From Hyphomicrobiales bacterium (GTDB lineage Bacteria > Pseudomonadota > Alphaproteobacteria > Rhizobiales > Methyloligellaceae): DNA of 37,007 nucleotides. The position numbers and the translations under genes were made by a program. A model generated the notes under the pieces. The model was given only the letters and a program-made list of their open reading frames with translations, had not been told where the DNA came from and did not search any database. Location of the stretch: assembly GCA_021775525.1 (NCBI GenBank), contig JAJFHQ010000006.1, forward strand, positions 1 through 37,007, written 5' to 3'. This document shows positions 1-8,092 of the stretch, piece after piece (the first letter of the stretch is position 1; every line of letters begins with the position of its first letter).

Positions 1-629
1 TCATCGCCAGGCGACATCCCAACACCCACACCGCGCGCTTCCTCGAAATCCCCTGACTCCAGGCTGACATAAGTCGCAATATCAAAATGATGTGGCCAGC
101 AGCGTACCGGGCTTGGTCCAGGCGATAGATCCACTTGGGACTCTGCAAACTCGGTCAGCTTGGTATTCGCAAGTGAAAACCATGCCGACAATGTGGTCAG
201 GGCATCTCCCAGGCCCTCGGTGGTATAGACCTCTATACCGGCGGTTGATGCAGGCAGATCATAAGGCAGTTGCACACTCGACGCCTCCTGAAGGCCCAAT
301 AGCGTAAGCTGTTCGTCCATCCACTTACCCGCATCCGTCTCTGAAACGCCGGCAAGGTCGAGGCTGGGTCCGGTCTCGGTCTCATTAATGATCAACAGCG
401 TCAGACGGGAGACGTTCAGTCCCACGAATGTCTGGCCGTCATTGCCCGGCAAGGGCTGAGTGACAAACGCACCGGCTTCATCTTTCCATCCCAAATTCGA
501 ATGGCTGTCATCTGGCTTTGCGTCCAGATTTGCACGCGCTGCCCTGGTGATCAGTTGGACGGCCTTGTGGGCCATGTCTCGGGCGCCATCCAGTGCCGCT
601 ACCGGATGTAGTTGAAGAGGGTTTTGCAT
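1..629 (-). CDS. Conserved hypothetical protein, 3' end beyond left edge (DUF5996-like?)
   Basis: An uninterrupted reading frame runs from an ATG at 629 to the left window edge, giving 209 visible residues with no stop, so the gene is truncated by the window and not broken. A GGAG sits 11 nt before the ATG. It begins 49 nt after the stop of the Rieske-ThDP gene on the same strand, so it is probably the last known gene of that operon. The chain is soluble, with no signal peptide or membrane segment. Near the visible end is a WPHHFDIAT stretch (about residues 178-186) followed by GVGMSPGD (202-209). These resemble motifs I associate with DUF5996-type uncharacterised proteins; that family assignment is from memory and weak. 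Function is unknown. The His-His-x-Asp cluster could bind a metal, which is inference only. Confidence 0.75.
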   Translation of the reverse strand, partial: MQNPLQLHPVAALDGARDMAHKAVQLITRAARANLDAKPDDSHSNLGWKDEAGAFVTQPLPGNDGQTFVGLNVSRLTLLIINETETGPSLDLAGVSETDAGKWMDEQLTLLGLQEASSVQLPYDLPASTAGIEVYTTEGLGDALTTLSAWFSLANTKLTEFAESQVDLSPGPSPVRCWPHHFDIATYVSLESGDFEEARGVGVGMSPGD

Positions 630-678
630 AAGGTTTTTATCTCCAGGGTGCGTTTCCGTGCAGGCAGGTCTTGAAGAG

Positions 679-2655
679 CTAGACTAGATCGGCGTCAGTG
701 ATAATTTCGACGAGTGAAGGGCCTTTTTGTTTCAGCGCCTCTTCAATGGATTTTTCGAGTGCACTGGCTTCTGTAACCTTCACGCCATGGCCGCCGCACA
801 ACCGTGCAAAGGCGGCGAATGAAGGATTGTGCAGATTGGTTTCCCACACTGGCCATTCCCCGGCGCGCTGCTCCTTGGAAATTTTTCCAAGCTCGGAGTT
901 GTTGAGCAGGATATGGGTGATATCCATCCCGTATTTGACGGCGGTTGTGAAATCCATTGGATATTGTCCGAAGCCCCCATCGCCGGAAATGGATATGACC
1001 TTGCGGCCGGCAAATTCCTCGAAATCCTGGGTCGCCGCCCAGGCCCCCATGGCAGCCGGAAATCCGAATCCGATTGAACCCAGATAACCTGACATCAGAA
1101 CGCGCTGGTCTTTGGTCTCGAAATATCGACCAAAGGAATAGGTGTTGTTGCCAACATCCACGGCAATAATTGCGTCGTCCGGACACAGCTTGAACAGCAC
1201 CTTGAAGATGGCGGCGGAATGGATGCCACTCCCCTGATCTTCCAAAAGGCGGGACTCCTTCTCCTCCCGCCATATGCGCCAACGATCTTTAAGTTCTCCA
1301 AGCTGATCTGAGGCCCCTTTGGCTTTCGAAACCGTTGGTACAACTGCCTCACAAAAGGCGCCGATTTCACCCCATACCGGGAGCGAAACGGGATGGAATT
1401 TCCCAAGCTGCATGCGTTCAAAATCGACCTGGATGATCGGGAGGGATTTCTCAATTCCGGTGTGATTGGAAAACGATGTTCCCAGCGCGATCAGGAGATC
1501 GGCCTCATTCATGAACCAGCTCGCAATCGGTGTCCCGGAGCGCCCAAGGACGCCAGCCGCATTGGGATGCGCATCAGATATAATACCCTTCGCCTTGAAT
1601 GTGGTGAGCACAGGAGCGCCGAGCTTTTCAGCAAACTGGATAATTGCACTTTGCGCATCTACAGCCCCGTGACCCACTACAATGATGGGTCGTTTCGCGG
1701 CGTTGATCATTTCGACCGCTTCGTCCAGATCGGTTTGCGACGGCACGACGACCGATCCACCGGTGCGTCCTTCGGGTTTACCCGCCGGGGCATCACTTGG
1801 GAGAGTTTGAATGTCGTCAGGGAAAATCAGATGCGCGACATCGCGCTCCACGAGCGCGGTCTTGCAGGCAAGCGACGTCAACTCCGCATGATCAGATGTA
1901 CCCAGCACGGGTTGTGAGAAACGTGTCACCGCATGAAATGCTGATTTGAGATCGATGTCCTGAAAGGCGCCTGGCCCGAAAACCTGTGTCTGAACCTGAC
2001 CGGTCAGCGCCAGCACAGGCGCCCGGTCCACTTTTGCATCCCACAGGCCCGTCAGCAGATTGGTCGCACCCGGTCCAGCGATGGTGAGACATGCAGCGGG
2101 TTTGCCAGTGAGCTTGCCGTAGGCGGACGCGGCAAAGGCGGCGGCACCCTCATGGCGCACCCCGATATAGCCAATATCGCCCGCCACGGTCCGCACACGT
2201 ATTGAGTCGGCCAGTCCAAGGTTGGAATGGCCGACCATGCCGAACACGCGCTTGACGCCCCAGTTGACCATGGTCTCGGCGACAACGTCCGTGGTCGTGC
2301 GCTCGCGCTCAGGTTCCGGCTCAAGGCCTATGAATATCTCGTTGTCGCGGATCTCTACCGGGTAAAGCGTCTGGCCTGAATCTTCATGTCCTCCGGGGGG
2401 CGCGCCCGTTAGCGGGTCGAAGTCCCAGCCATGCCAGGGGCAGCGGATCCAGCATTTGCCGTCGCTCCCGGTCTCGATGGAGCCCTCGCCAAGTGGACCA
2501 CCCTGGTGAGGGCAGTGATTGTCCATCGCAGCCCACTGACCTTCGAAATGCGAAAGGCATATGGAGACGGTACGTGCAGTCACCGTCTTTACCCGTCCCT
2601 CGGGCAAGTCATCGATCTGTCCGACACTGATCCAGTCGAGTTGCAGTTCGCTCAT
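679..2655 (-). CDS. Rieske-ThDP fusion enzyme (pyruvate oxidase/acetolactate synthase-like)
   Basis: This 658-residue protein has two parts. The N-terminal ~110 residues form a Rieske [2Fe-2S] domain with C48-x-H50 (CPHQGG) and C72-x2-H75 (CPWHG). The rest is a full three-domain ThDP enzyme: activating Glu169 in RHEGAAAFAAS, a central nucleotide-type domain, and the ThDP/Mg motif GDGG (558-561) ending in NN (585-586). Known relatives of the second part decarboxylate 2-oxo acids such as pyruvate. A fused Rieske domain suggests electrons from the ThDP-bound carbanion pass to or from an iron-sulfur centre, which is inference. No signal peptide, so cytoplasmic. An upstream in-frame GTG (2664) and ATG (2658) exist; I chose the ATG at 2655 because AGGTG lies 6 nt before it. 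It follows the Rieske-glutamate-synthase-like gene by about 22 nt. The substrate cannot be read from sequence. Confidence 0.9.
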   Translation of the reverse strand: MSELQLDWISVGQIDDLPEGRVKTVTARTVSICLSHFEGQWAAMDNHCPHQGGPLGEGSIETGSDGKCWIRCPWHGWDFDPLTGAPPGGHEDSGQTLYPVEIRDNEIFIGLEPEPERERTTTDVVAETMVNWGVKRVFGMVGHSNLGLADSIRVRTVAGDIGYIGVRHEGAAAFAASAYGKLTGKPAACLTIAGPGATNLLTGLWDAKVDRAPVLALTGQVQTQVFGPGAFQDIDLKSAFHAVTRFSQPVLGTSDHAELTSLACKTALVERDVAHLIFPDDIQTLPSDAPAGKPEGRTGGSVVVPSQTDLDEAVEMINAAKRPIIVVGHGAVDAQSAIIQFAEKLGAPVLTTFKAKGIISDAHPNAAGVLGRSGTPIASWFMNEADLLIALGTSFSNHTGIEKSLPIIQVDFERMQLGKFHPVSLPVWGEIGAFCEAVVPTVSKAKGASDQLGELKDRWRIWREEKESRLLEDQGSGIHSAAIFKVLFKLCPDDAIIAVDVGNNTYSFGRYFETKDQRVLMSGYLGSIGFGFPAAMGAWAATQDFEEFAGRKVISISGDGGFGQYPMDFTTAVKYGMDITHILLNNSELGKISKEQRAGEWPVWETNLHNPSFAAFARLCGGHGVKVTEASALEKSIEEALKQKGPSLVEIITDADLV

Positions 2656-2677
2656 CATTTTCACCTGTTGAGTTGCA

Positions 2678-4297
2678 TTACTTGATTGGTGCGACGCCGC
2701 CGTAGGTCACGCCGGAAAGGTCCGCCATTTCTCTTTTCCATGTGGTCAAATCATCGGCATTGAATTTCGACAGATGATCATGCCCGCAAGCGCGTGCCAT
2801 CACCTGCATGAGTTCTACAGACGCATCGAAGAAATTTTTCAGCTGCAGGGCCGATTTCTCAATGACAAGGCGCGAGACCAGATGTGGTTTCTGAGTTGCG
2901 ATACCGACGGGACAGTTGTTGGTGTGGCAGGCGCGCATGGCGATGCATCCGATTGCCTGCATCGCAGAGTTGGACAGCGCTATCGCGTCGGCTCCCAGAG
3001 CCAGCGCCTTGATGAAGTCACCCGGTTTGCGCAGTCCGCCGGTGATAACAAGCGTAATGTTTTCGCGGCCAGAGGTGTCGAGATGCCTGCGGGCACGTGC
3101 CAGGGCGGGGATTGTGGGGACCGAAATATTATCGCGGAATATGATGGGCGCCGCCCCGGTGCCACCGCCACGTCCATCGAGAATGATGTAATCGACGCCA
3201 ACCTCAAGAGCCGCATCGATATCTTTCTCGATATGCTGCGCAGAAAGCTTGTAGCCAATCGGTATGCCGCCGGTCCGGTCTCGCACTTCGTCCGCAAAGT
3301 CTCGAATCTGGCTCACTTCAGTCCAGTCAGGGAACCTGGAGGGCGAGATAGCAGCCTCACCTTCTTCGAGACCACGCACTTCCGCGATCTTGCCTTTTAC
3401 TTTTGGACCTGGAAGGTGACCACCTGTGCCGGTCTTGGCTCCCTGGCCGCCCTTGAAATGTAAGGCTTGAACCTTGGAGAGCTTCTCCCATTCAAACCCA
3501 AAACGCGCTGAAGCCAGTTCATAGAAATAGCGGGAATTGGCTTCCTGCTCCTCGGGCAGCATTCCTCCTTCACCGGAACAGATCCCAGTGCCGGCAAGAT
3601 CCGCGCCTCTGGCGAGAGCAACTTTCGCGGGTTCGGACAGGGCGCCAAAACTCATGTCGGAGACAAAGAGCGGTATCTCGAGTTTAAGGGGCTTCTGCGC
3701 GTTGGGACCGATGACCACATCTGTTCCCACATCGTGATCGTCGAGCAACGGGGGTGTATGCAGTTGAGCGGCCAGCAACTGAATGTCATCCCACAAGGGG
3801 AGCTGATCACGCGGCACGCCCATGGCGTCAACTTCCCCATGATGACCGGTTTTTGAGAGACCATCACGGGCATATTTTTGAATCAAACCATTGAGTGGCT
3901 CTTCCGGTGTTCCGTGGCTGGTGTCCGCATAGAGTCCCAGATATTCATCGCGTTGAAAAGGCTGCGGGTTCTCGAGCGCCCAAGCGGTGATCTCGTCCTC
4001 ATCGACAAGTACTTCACCACCCTCAATCCAGGACGCGAATTTGGGTAGGGCTTCCTCATTGGCATATTCCGACACGCCCGTATCCAGCCGGTAATCCCAA
4101 TAGTGAACCCCGCATACGAGATTGTCGCCACTTACAAAACCGTCGGACATCAGCGCGCCGCGATGGAGACAACGACCATAGAATACGGACGCATCCTCGC
4201 CTATCCTGACGACCACCAGGTCGACTTCGCCGACAAGGGCGTATTCGGGCTTCCGATCTTTCAGTTCAGCAAATTTTGCGACAGAAATTTTGTTCAT
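2678..4297 (-). CDS. Glutamate synthase-like FMN/3Fe-4S protein with N-terminal Rieske domain
   Basis: The 539-residue product starts with a Rieske-type domain (about 1-105; C43-x-H45 and C62-x2-H65) joined to a GltB-type FMN-binding synthase barrel (about 155-525). The barrel keeps the usual marks: VSDMSFGALS near 213-222, HFKGGQGAKTG near 280-290, LDGRGGGTGAAP near 373-384, and the 3Fe-4S cysteines C451, C457 and C462 in GCIAMRACHTNNCPVG. There is no glutamine amidotransferase domain, as in archaeal-type or stand-alone FMN glutamate synthase-like proteins. In the known family FMN and 3Fe-4S carry electrons for reduction of an imine formed from 2-oxoglutarate. Here the Rieske domain may be the built-in electron donor; this is inference, and the product need not be glutamate. 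It lies 25 nt after the antiporter gene and just before the Rieske-ThDP gene, same strand. Confidence 0.92.
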   Translation of the reverse strand: MNKISVAKFAELKDRKPEYALVGEVDLVVVRIGEDASVFYGRCLHRGALMSDGFVSGDNLVCGVHYWDYRLDTGVSEYANEEALPKFASWIEGGEVLVDEDEITAWALENPQPFQRDEYLGLYADTSHGTPEEPLNGLIQKYARDGLSKTGHHGEVDAMGVPRDQLPLWDDIQLLAAQLHTPPLLDDHDVGTDVVIGPNAQKPLKLEIPLFVSDMSFGALSEPAKVALARGADLAGTGICSGEGGMLPEEQEANSRYFYELASARFGFEWEKLSKVQALHFKGGQGAKTGTGGHLPGPKVKGKIAEVRGLEEGEAAISPSRFPDWTEVSQIRDFADEVRDRTGGIPIGYKLSAQHIEKDIDAALEVGVDYIILDGRGGGTGAAPIIFRDNISVPTIPALARARRHLDTSGRENITLVITGGLRKPGDFIKALALGADAIALSNSAMQAIGCIAMRACHTNNCPVGIATQKPHLVSRLVIEKSALQLKNFFDASVELMQVMARACGHDHLSKFNADDLTTWKREMADLSGVTYGGVAPIK

Positions 4298-4321
4298 GCG
4301 ACTCCCCGTTTTTGAATAATT

Positions 4322-5581
4322 TCATTTCTGGCCATCCATTGTGACGAGCGGTTTGGCCGAGATTTTAATTTCTTCAGTTTCCGGGCATTGACCCATTGCA
4401 GCGACCTTTGCCGCATACCATCGGGCGGCAGGTGTCGCGCTCAACCCATGCAGAAGGGCGCTGATCCAGACGGTGTTCACAGCCAGTGCAAGAACCGGCT
4501 CGGCCAGTTCTTCACTAATCTTCTCGACTATGAGCAAAGCGAACAGTGCTGTCGCCAGTCCCCGGGGCCCGAACCACCCGAAGAACAATCGGGTCATCGG
4601 CGCGGCGTCCGTGCCGATAAGCGAGATCCAGATAGCGAGCGGACGTACGATGAACAGGCTGGTGAGGATTATAGCCAGCGTGGACGCATCGAGATGATGC
4701 AGCGCATCGGGGACCATCGCCAATCCAAGCAGGAGGAATGCGCTCCATGTCAGGAGCTGGCCTTCGCTCTCGGTGAATTCGTAGATGAATTTGCATTGTC
4801 CTTCGATGATATTGCCGAAGCACAGGCCCGCGAAGAAAGAAGCGATGAAACCGTTGCCGCCGACCTGGGTCGCAGCGAGATAAGCCGTTCCGGCCAGGGC
4901 GAGTGCACCAACACCTTCGAAAGTATCCGATGTCCAGTCACGCCTGACAGCCTCAAGCAATATCTTGCCGCCGATGAGACCGATTGCGACCCCGACAACA
5001 GGACCAAGAACGAGCTGTTTAGCCCCAAAGACGAGCCAGTTCGTCTGGTTGGCGTCGATAGCTTCTGCTGCGAGGCTGGCGAAGAGAAGAACTGCTGGAA
5101 GCGCCAACCCGTCATTGAGCCCGCTCTCGACGGTCAGGGCCCTGCGGACACGTTCGGGAACGACCGGATTGGTTACGACCGCCTGACCAAGAGCAGCATC
5201 AGTCGGGGCCAGAAGCGATGCGACGAGAGCAACCGCAACCAGATGCCATCCGGGAAGAAAGGGATAGGCGGCTATCGTTCCGATCACCAGCGTCAATGGC
5301 AGGCCTATGAACAGCATGCGTACCGGCCAGACATGGCGCTTGCGCAAGGCACTCAGATCCGTTTGCGCCGCATCAAGAAACAGAAGAATGACAAGCGTAA
5401 TCTCGGCCACCAGGTGAAGGGATGCCTCCATTTCCTTATGTGGCAAAAACCCTGTCGTCGAAAGGAGATATCCCAAAGCCAGAAAAGCCATTGGTGCCGT
5501 CACGACGCTACGCGAGAGCCTTTTCGCGACCATGGCGAATGCAGCTGTAAATATTGCGAGTATCAGCAAGCCGACTGTCAT
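4322..5581 (-). CDS. CPA1-family Na+(K+)/H+ antiporter
   Basis: A 419-residue integral membrane protein with about a dozen hydrophobic segments from the first residues onward. It carries CPA1/NhaP-type signatures: LAPTDAALG (about 124-132) and ESGLNDG (152-158), where the Asn-Asp pair is the ion-binding site of the family, plus a late RGLATALFALLI helix typical of NhaP proteins. Such proteins exchange cytoplasmic Na+ or K+ for protons. It has no long C-terminal cytoplasmic RCK or cNMP domain, only a short charged tail. The start is an ATG at 5581, the first Met before a hydrophobic helix. It appears to be the promoter-proximal gene of the minus-strand operon leading into the two Rieske fusions, so it may supply ion or pH homeostasis for that system, or be only co-regulated. 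It is divergent from the sigma factor gene. Confidence 0.9.
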   Translation of the reverse strand: MTVGLLILAIFTAAFAMVAKRLSRSVVTAPMAFLALGYLLSTTGFLPHKEMEASLHLVAEITLVILLFLDAAQTDLSALRKRHVWPVRMLFIGLPLTLVIGTIAAYPFLPGWHLVAVALVASLLAPTDAALGQAVVTNPVVPERVRRALTVESGLNDGLALPAVLLFASLAAEAIDANQTNWLVFGAKQLVLGPVVGVAIGLIGGKILLEAVRRDWTSDTFEGVGALALAGTAYLAATQVGGNGFIASFFAGLCFGNIIEGQCKFIYEFTESEGQLLTWSAFLLLGLAMVPDALHHLDASTLAIILTSLFIVRPLAIWISLIGTDAAPMTRLFFGWFGPRGLATALFALLIVEKISEELAEPVLALAVNTVWISALLHGLSATPAARWYAAKVAAMGQCPETEEIKISAKPLVTMDGQK

Positions 5582-5680
5582 TTGACCCTTAACCTATCCA
5601 TTAGCCATGCAGATTACGACAGATGGTACTTATCCAGATGCCGGGAGTGCCTACCAGGTTACAAATATTCGGAGACTTTT

Positions 5681-5720
5681 TACTCGCGGGTAGGAAAATT
5701 TACTCGCGGGTAGGAAAATC
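5681..5720. repeat. 20-bp tandem direct repeat in divergent promoter region
   Basis: Two head-to-tail copies of TACTCGCGGGTAGGAAAATT occur at 5681-5700 and 5701-5720, identical except for the last base (t versus c). They lie 38 bp before the sigma factor ATG and about 100 bp before the antiporter start. Two helical turns per repeat would place two protein-binding sites on the same DNA face. Each copy contains a GGAAAA that could resemble an ECF -35 element. Role as operator or duplicated promoter is inference. Confidence 0.7.
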
Positions 5721-5758
5721 CACATTTTTGCAGTGCAATTCGCTTTAATGACGGCGCC

Positions 5759-6382
5759 ATGACACTTGAGCGTACCATCACGACCCAGAGCCAATCACCC
5801 GGCAGCGATCCCGAGATTTCCAAACTCGTTGCTGGGGGCAACTCCGAGACCGAAGCCTTCGTGCGCAAAAATGCCGGGTGGATGTTGGCGGCCGCACGGC
5901 GAATGCTTCGTGATGAGGCAAGAGCGGAAGACTGCGTTCAGGAAGCGTTCTCGAATATCTTCAAAAACTTGGAGTCGTATCGTGGCGGCTCCAGTCTTCG
6001 GTCATGGATGCATCGCATTGTCGTCAATCAGGCACTGATGTCGCTTCGGGCTCGCAAGAGGTTGAACGAAACACCAATCGACGATTTACTGCCGCTGTTT
6101 GATGAAAATGACTGTCGGGTGGAAGACCGCTGGACAACTCTTGAAACACCCGAAAGCCTGATGCAGAAATCCCAAACCAGGGAAACAGTTCTATCGTTGA
6201 TTGATGAACTGCCTGAGTCATATCGTGTCGTCCTACTACTGCGCGACATCGAAGAGATGCCCACGTCAGACGTGGCAGAAATGCTGGGATTGAGCGAGAG
6301 CAATGTGAAAGTCAGACTCCACCGGGCGCGATCGGCACTGAAAAAACTGCTCGAGCCACTGTTGAGGGGGCAATCGCTATGA
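5759..6382 (+). CDS. ECF (extracytoplasmic function) RNA polymerase sigma factor
   Basis: The 207-residue protein has only sigma regions 2 and 4, the ECF layout. Region 2 spans about 33-100 (RRMLRDEARAEDCVQEAF, then FKNLESYRG, then SLRSWMHRIVVNQALM). Region 4 spans about 143-196 and includes LPESYRVVLLLRDIEEM and the helix-turn-helix SDVAEMLGLSESNVKVRLHRAR. It would direct RNA polymerase to stress promoters. The next gene overlaps by 4 nt (ATGA) and encodes a zinc-binding anti-sigma-like protein, the usual partner arrangement. The start ATG at 5759 has no clear Shine-Dalgarno sequence, so it could be a leaderless or weakly translated gene. A tandem repeat just upstream may be the autoregulated promoter. 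The downstream RND efflux genes are plausible targets, which is inference. Confidence 0.93.
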   Translation: MTLERTITTQSQSPGSDPEISKLVAGGNSETEAFVRKNAGWMLAAARRMLRDEARAEDCVQEAFSNIFKNLESYRGGSSLRSWMHRIVVNQALMSLRARKRLNETPIDDLLPLFDENDCRVEDRWTTLETPESLMQKSQTRETVLSLIDELPESYRVVLLLRDIEEMPTSDVAEMLGLSESNVKVRLHRARSALKKLLEPLLRGQSL

Positions 6383-6684
6383 TGTCTTCGCCAAAGAAGC
6401 TCATGAGACGCATGCATGGCATGATGTTCAAACTGCCGCTCATGATCACGTGCAATGAGTTTGAGTCATTCATTCTGGCCTATCTGGAAGATGACCTGCC
6501 CGCCAAACAGAAATTCGTCTTCGAAATGCATCTCAAGATATGCAGGGAGTGTCGGGAATATCTCAAGGCCTATCGAACTTCGCTCTCGCTCGCCAAGTCT
6601 GCACTTGGTGGCGACCATGTTGAGCCACCTGGCGGTGTTCCCGATGACCTCATACGCGCCATTCTCGAGGGGCGAAAATCATGA
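6379..6684 (+). CDS. Zinc-finger (zf-HC2/ZAS) anti-sigma factor, soluble
   Basis: A 101-residue protein with C25 and H51-x3-C55-x2-C58, the ZAS/zf-HC2 zinc-binding pattern found in anti-sigma factors. It overlaps the ECF sigma gene by 4 nt, implying translational coupling and stoichiometric production. There is no transmembrane helix or periplasmic domain, unlike most membrane-bound anti-sigmas, so it would act in the cytoplasm, perhaps sensing redox state or metal through the Cys/His cluster as soluble ZAS proteins of the RsrA/ChrR type do. That sensing role is inference from the family. The N-terminal 20 residues are Met- and basic-rich; a later Met (residue 22) just before the conserved TCNEFE could also be a start, but the overlapping ATG is better supported by the coupling. 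Confidence 0.88.
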   Translation: MMSSPKKLMRRMHGMMFKLPLMITCNEFESFILAYLEDDLPAKQKFVFEMHLKICRECREYLKAYRTSLSLAKSALGGDHVEPPGGVPDDLIRAILEGRKS

Positions 6685-6711
6685 AGATGTCAATTTTCAT
6701 TTGAATCAATA

Positions 6712-6786
6712 ATGTCCGCTTTCGGGAGTAAAGCGTACATGAGGCGGGTAGGGGGTCTTTGTCTGCTTACAGGTGCAAAACAGACA
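6712..6786. repeat. Composite intergenic palindromic repeat, copy 1
   Basis: Two imperfect palindromes lie in tandem. The first (6712-6740) reads ATGTCCGCTTT - 7 nt - AAAGCGTACAT with one mismatch between arms. The second (6760-6786) has arms TGTCTGCTT and AAACAGACA. A similar two-part arrangement with nearly the same spacing occurs at 11371-11431, beyond the other end of the RND efflux genes. It occupies most of the gap between the anti-sigma and adaptor genes and could form RNA hairpins. Confidence 0.65.
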
Positions 6787-6901
6787 TAGCTCCTATGCAT
6801 AACATGTGGGTCCAAAGACCAACCGAACTGTCATAAATACTCCACAGAATCCGGATCAAACATGTATCATGCGGCTTTGCACGTCGTGGGAGCCCGAGCT
6901 G

Positions 6902-8062
6902 ATGAAAAATCTCGCCCTGATATCAGCCTTCCTTTTCACGATTATCCTGGCCGGCTGTGATCAGAATTCTGCCTCAGACGCAAATGCGAAGCCACCCCCG
7001 CCGCCGCCAGTCACCGTCGCGGTCCCCCTGAAAAAAAGCATCACCGAATGGGATGAGTTCACCGGCCGGTTCGAGGCTGTTGAATCCGTGGAAGTGCGCG
7101 CACGCGTTTCCGGGTTCCTGGACTCGGTTCATTTTACGGACGGGCAGATTGTCAAAAAGGGTGACCTTCTGTTCGTGATAGACAAGCGTCCGTTTGAAAT
7201 TGCGGTTGATCAGGCAAAGGCAGAGGTCGCCCAGAATCAGGCACAGCTTGATTTGGCAAACAGTGATGTGGAGCGAGCGAGGCCTTTGATGGAGCGGCGG
7301 ACGCTCACAGCACGTGAGTTTGAATCGCGTGAAACCACGGCGCGCGGCGCGCTAGGTGCTCTGGCTGCCGCACGGGCGCAGCTTAAGAACGCAGAACTGA
7401 ACCTCGAGTGGACGGAAGTTGTGGCGCCGGTCAGCGGGCGCATATCTGATCCCCGTGCCGATGTCGGGAATCTTGTTTCCGGCGGGTTGGATTCCTCAAC
7501 CGTGCTCACGCGGATTGTCTCGCTTGACCCCATCCATTTTACCTTCGACGGCAGCGAGGCGGACTATCTGAAATATTCCCGCCTCGCGCGCTCCGGCTTA
7601 CGGCCCTCTTCGCGCGACGCGGCCAACCCGGTTGCAGTCAAACTGATCGACGAGGACGAATTTGTGCATAAGGGGAAAATGGACTTCGTCGATAATGCGC
7701 TGGATCCTCAATCAGGCACAATCAGGGGGCGCGCCATATTCAACAACAAAGACCATTTGCTGCTGCCGGGTATGTTCGGCCGCATGCGGCTTTTTGGCGG
7801 CAAGTTTGACGCGTTTCTCATCCCCGATGCGGCAATCGCGGCGGATCAGTCTCGCAAGATAGTATTGACCGTGACAGCGGACGGAACCGTCGCGACCAAG
7901 GTGATCAAGCTTGGACCCATCGTCGATGGGCTGAGGGTTGTGCGCTCAGGTCTCACCGAAAACGACCGCATCATCATTTCAGGACTCCTGCGGGCACGCC
8001 CGGGTCAAAAGGTGACGCCGGAACTCAGTGAAATTTCATCCAATGGCAAAGCCGCCAACTGA
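6902..8062 (+). CDS. RND efflux periplasmic adaptor lipoprotein (MFP family)
   Basis: The 386-residue product begins with a lipoprotein signal (MKNLALIS..., lipobox LAGC with Cys19), followed by a Pro-rich linker and the membrane-fusion-protein layout: first barrel-sandwich half (VEVRARVSGFLDSVHF), a coiled-coil hairpin around residues 100-150 with VDQAKAEVAQNQAQLDLA, the second lipoyl half (VVAPVSGRISDPRADVGNLV), beta-barrel and membrane-proximal domains. The adaptor links the inner-membrane pump to an outer-membrane channel. The frame stays open upstream to an ATG at 6806, but GGGAG at 6888-6892 placed 9 nt before the ATG at 6902 and the signal peptide fix the start at 6902. It is 30 nt from the pump gene, so they form one operon. 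Confidence 0.93.
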   Translation: MKNLALISAFLFTIILAGCDQNSASDANAKPPPPPPVTVAVPLKKSITEWDEFTGRFEAVESVEVRARVSGFLDSVHFTDGQIVKKGDLLFVIDKRPFEIAVDQAKAEVAQNQAQLDLANSDVERARPLMERRTLTAREFESRETTARGALGALAAARAQLKNAELNLEWTEVVAPVSGRISDPRADVGNLVSGGLDSSTVLTRIVSLDPIHFTFDGSEADYLKYSRLARSGLRPSSRDAANPVAVKLIDEDEFVHKGKMDFVDNALDPQSGTIRGRAIFNNKDHLLLPGMFGRMRLFGGKFDAFLIPDAAIAADQSRKIVLTVTADGTVATKVIKLGPIVDGLRVVRSGLTENDRIIISGLLRARPGQKVTPELSEISSNGKAAN

Positions 8063-8092
8063 TTGGGCTGCAAAGGCAACAGGTAGACGCAG

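Noticed and set aside
679..2655. Assignment of the ThDP fusion as sulfoacetaldehyde acetyltransferase (Xsc)
   Set aside because: Tempting given the SauS-like gene, but the sequence resembles pyruvate-oxidase/acetolactate-synthase-type enzymes, the gene is 20 kb away, and nothing Xsc-specific is recognised.
4388..5713. Long plus-strand open frame (441 codons) opposite the antiporter gene
   Set aside because: Its translation is rich in charged residues, with no domain or hydrophobic core, and it is fully antisense to a clear membrane protein. It is a shadow of the other strand.
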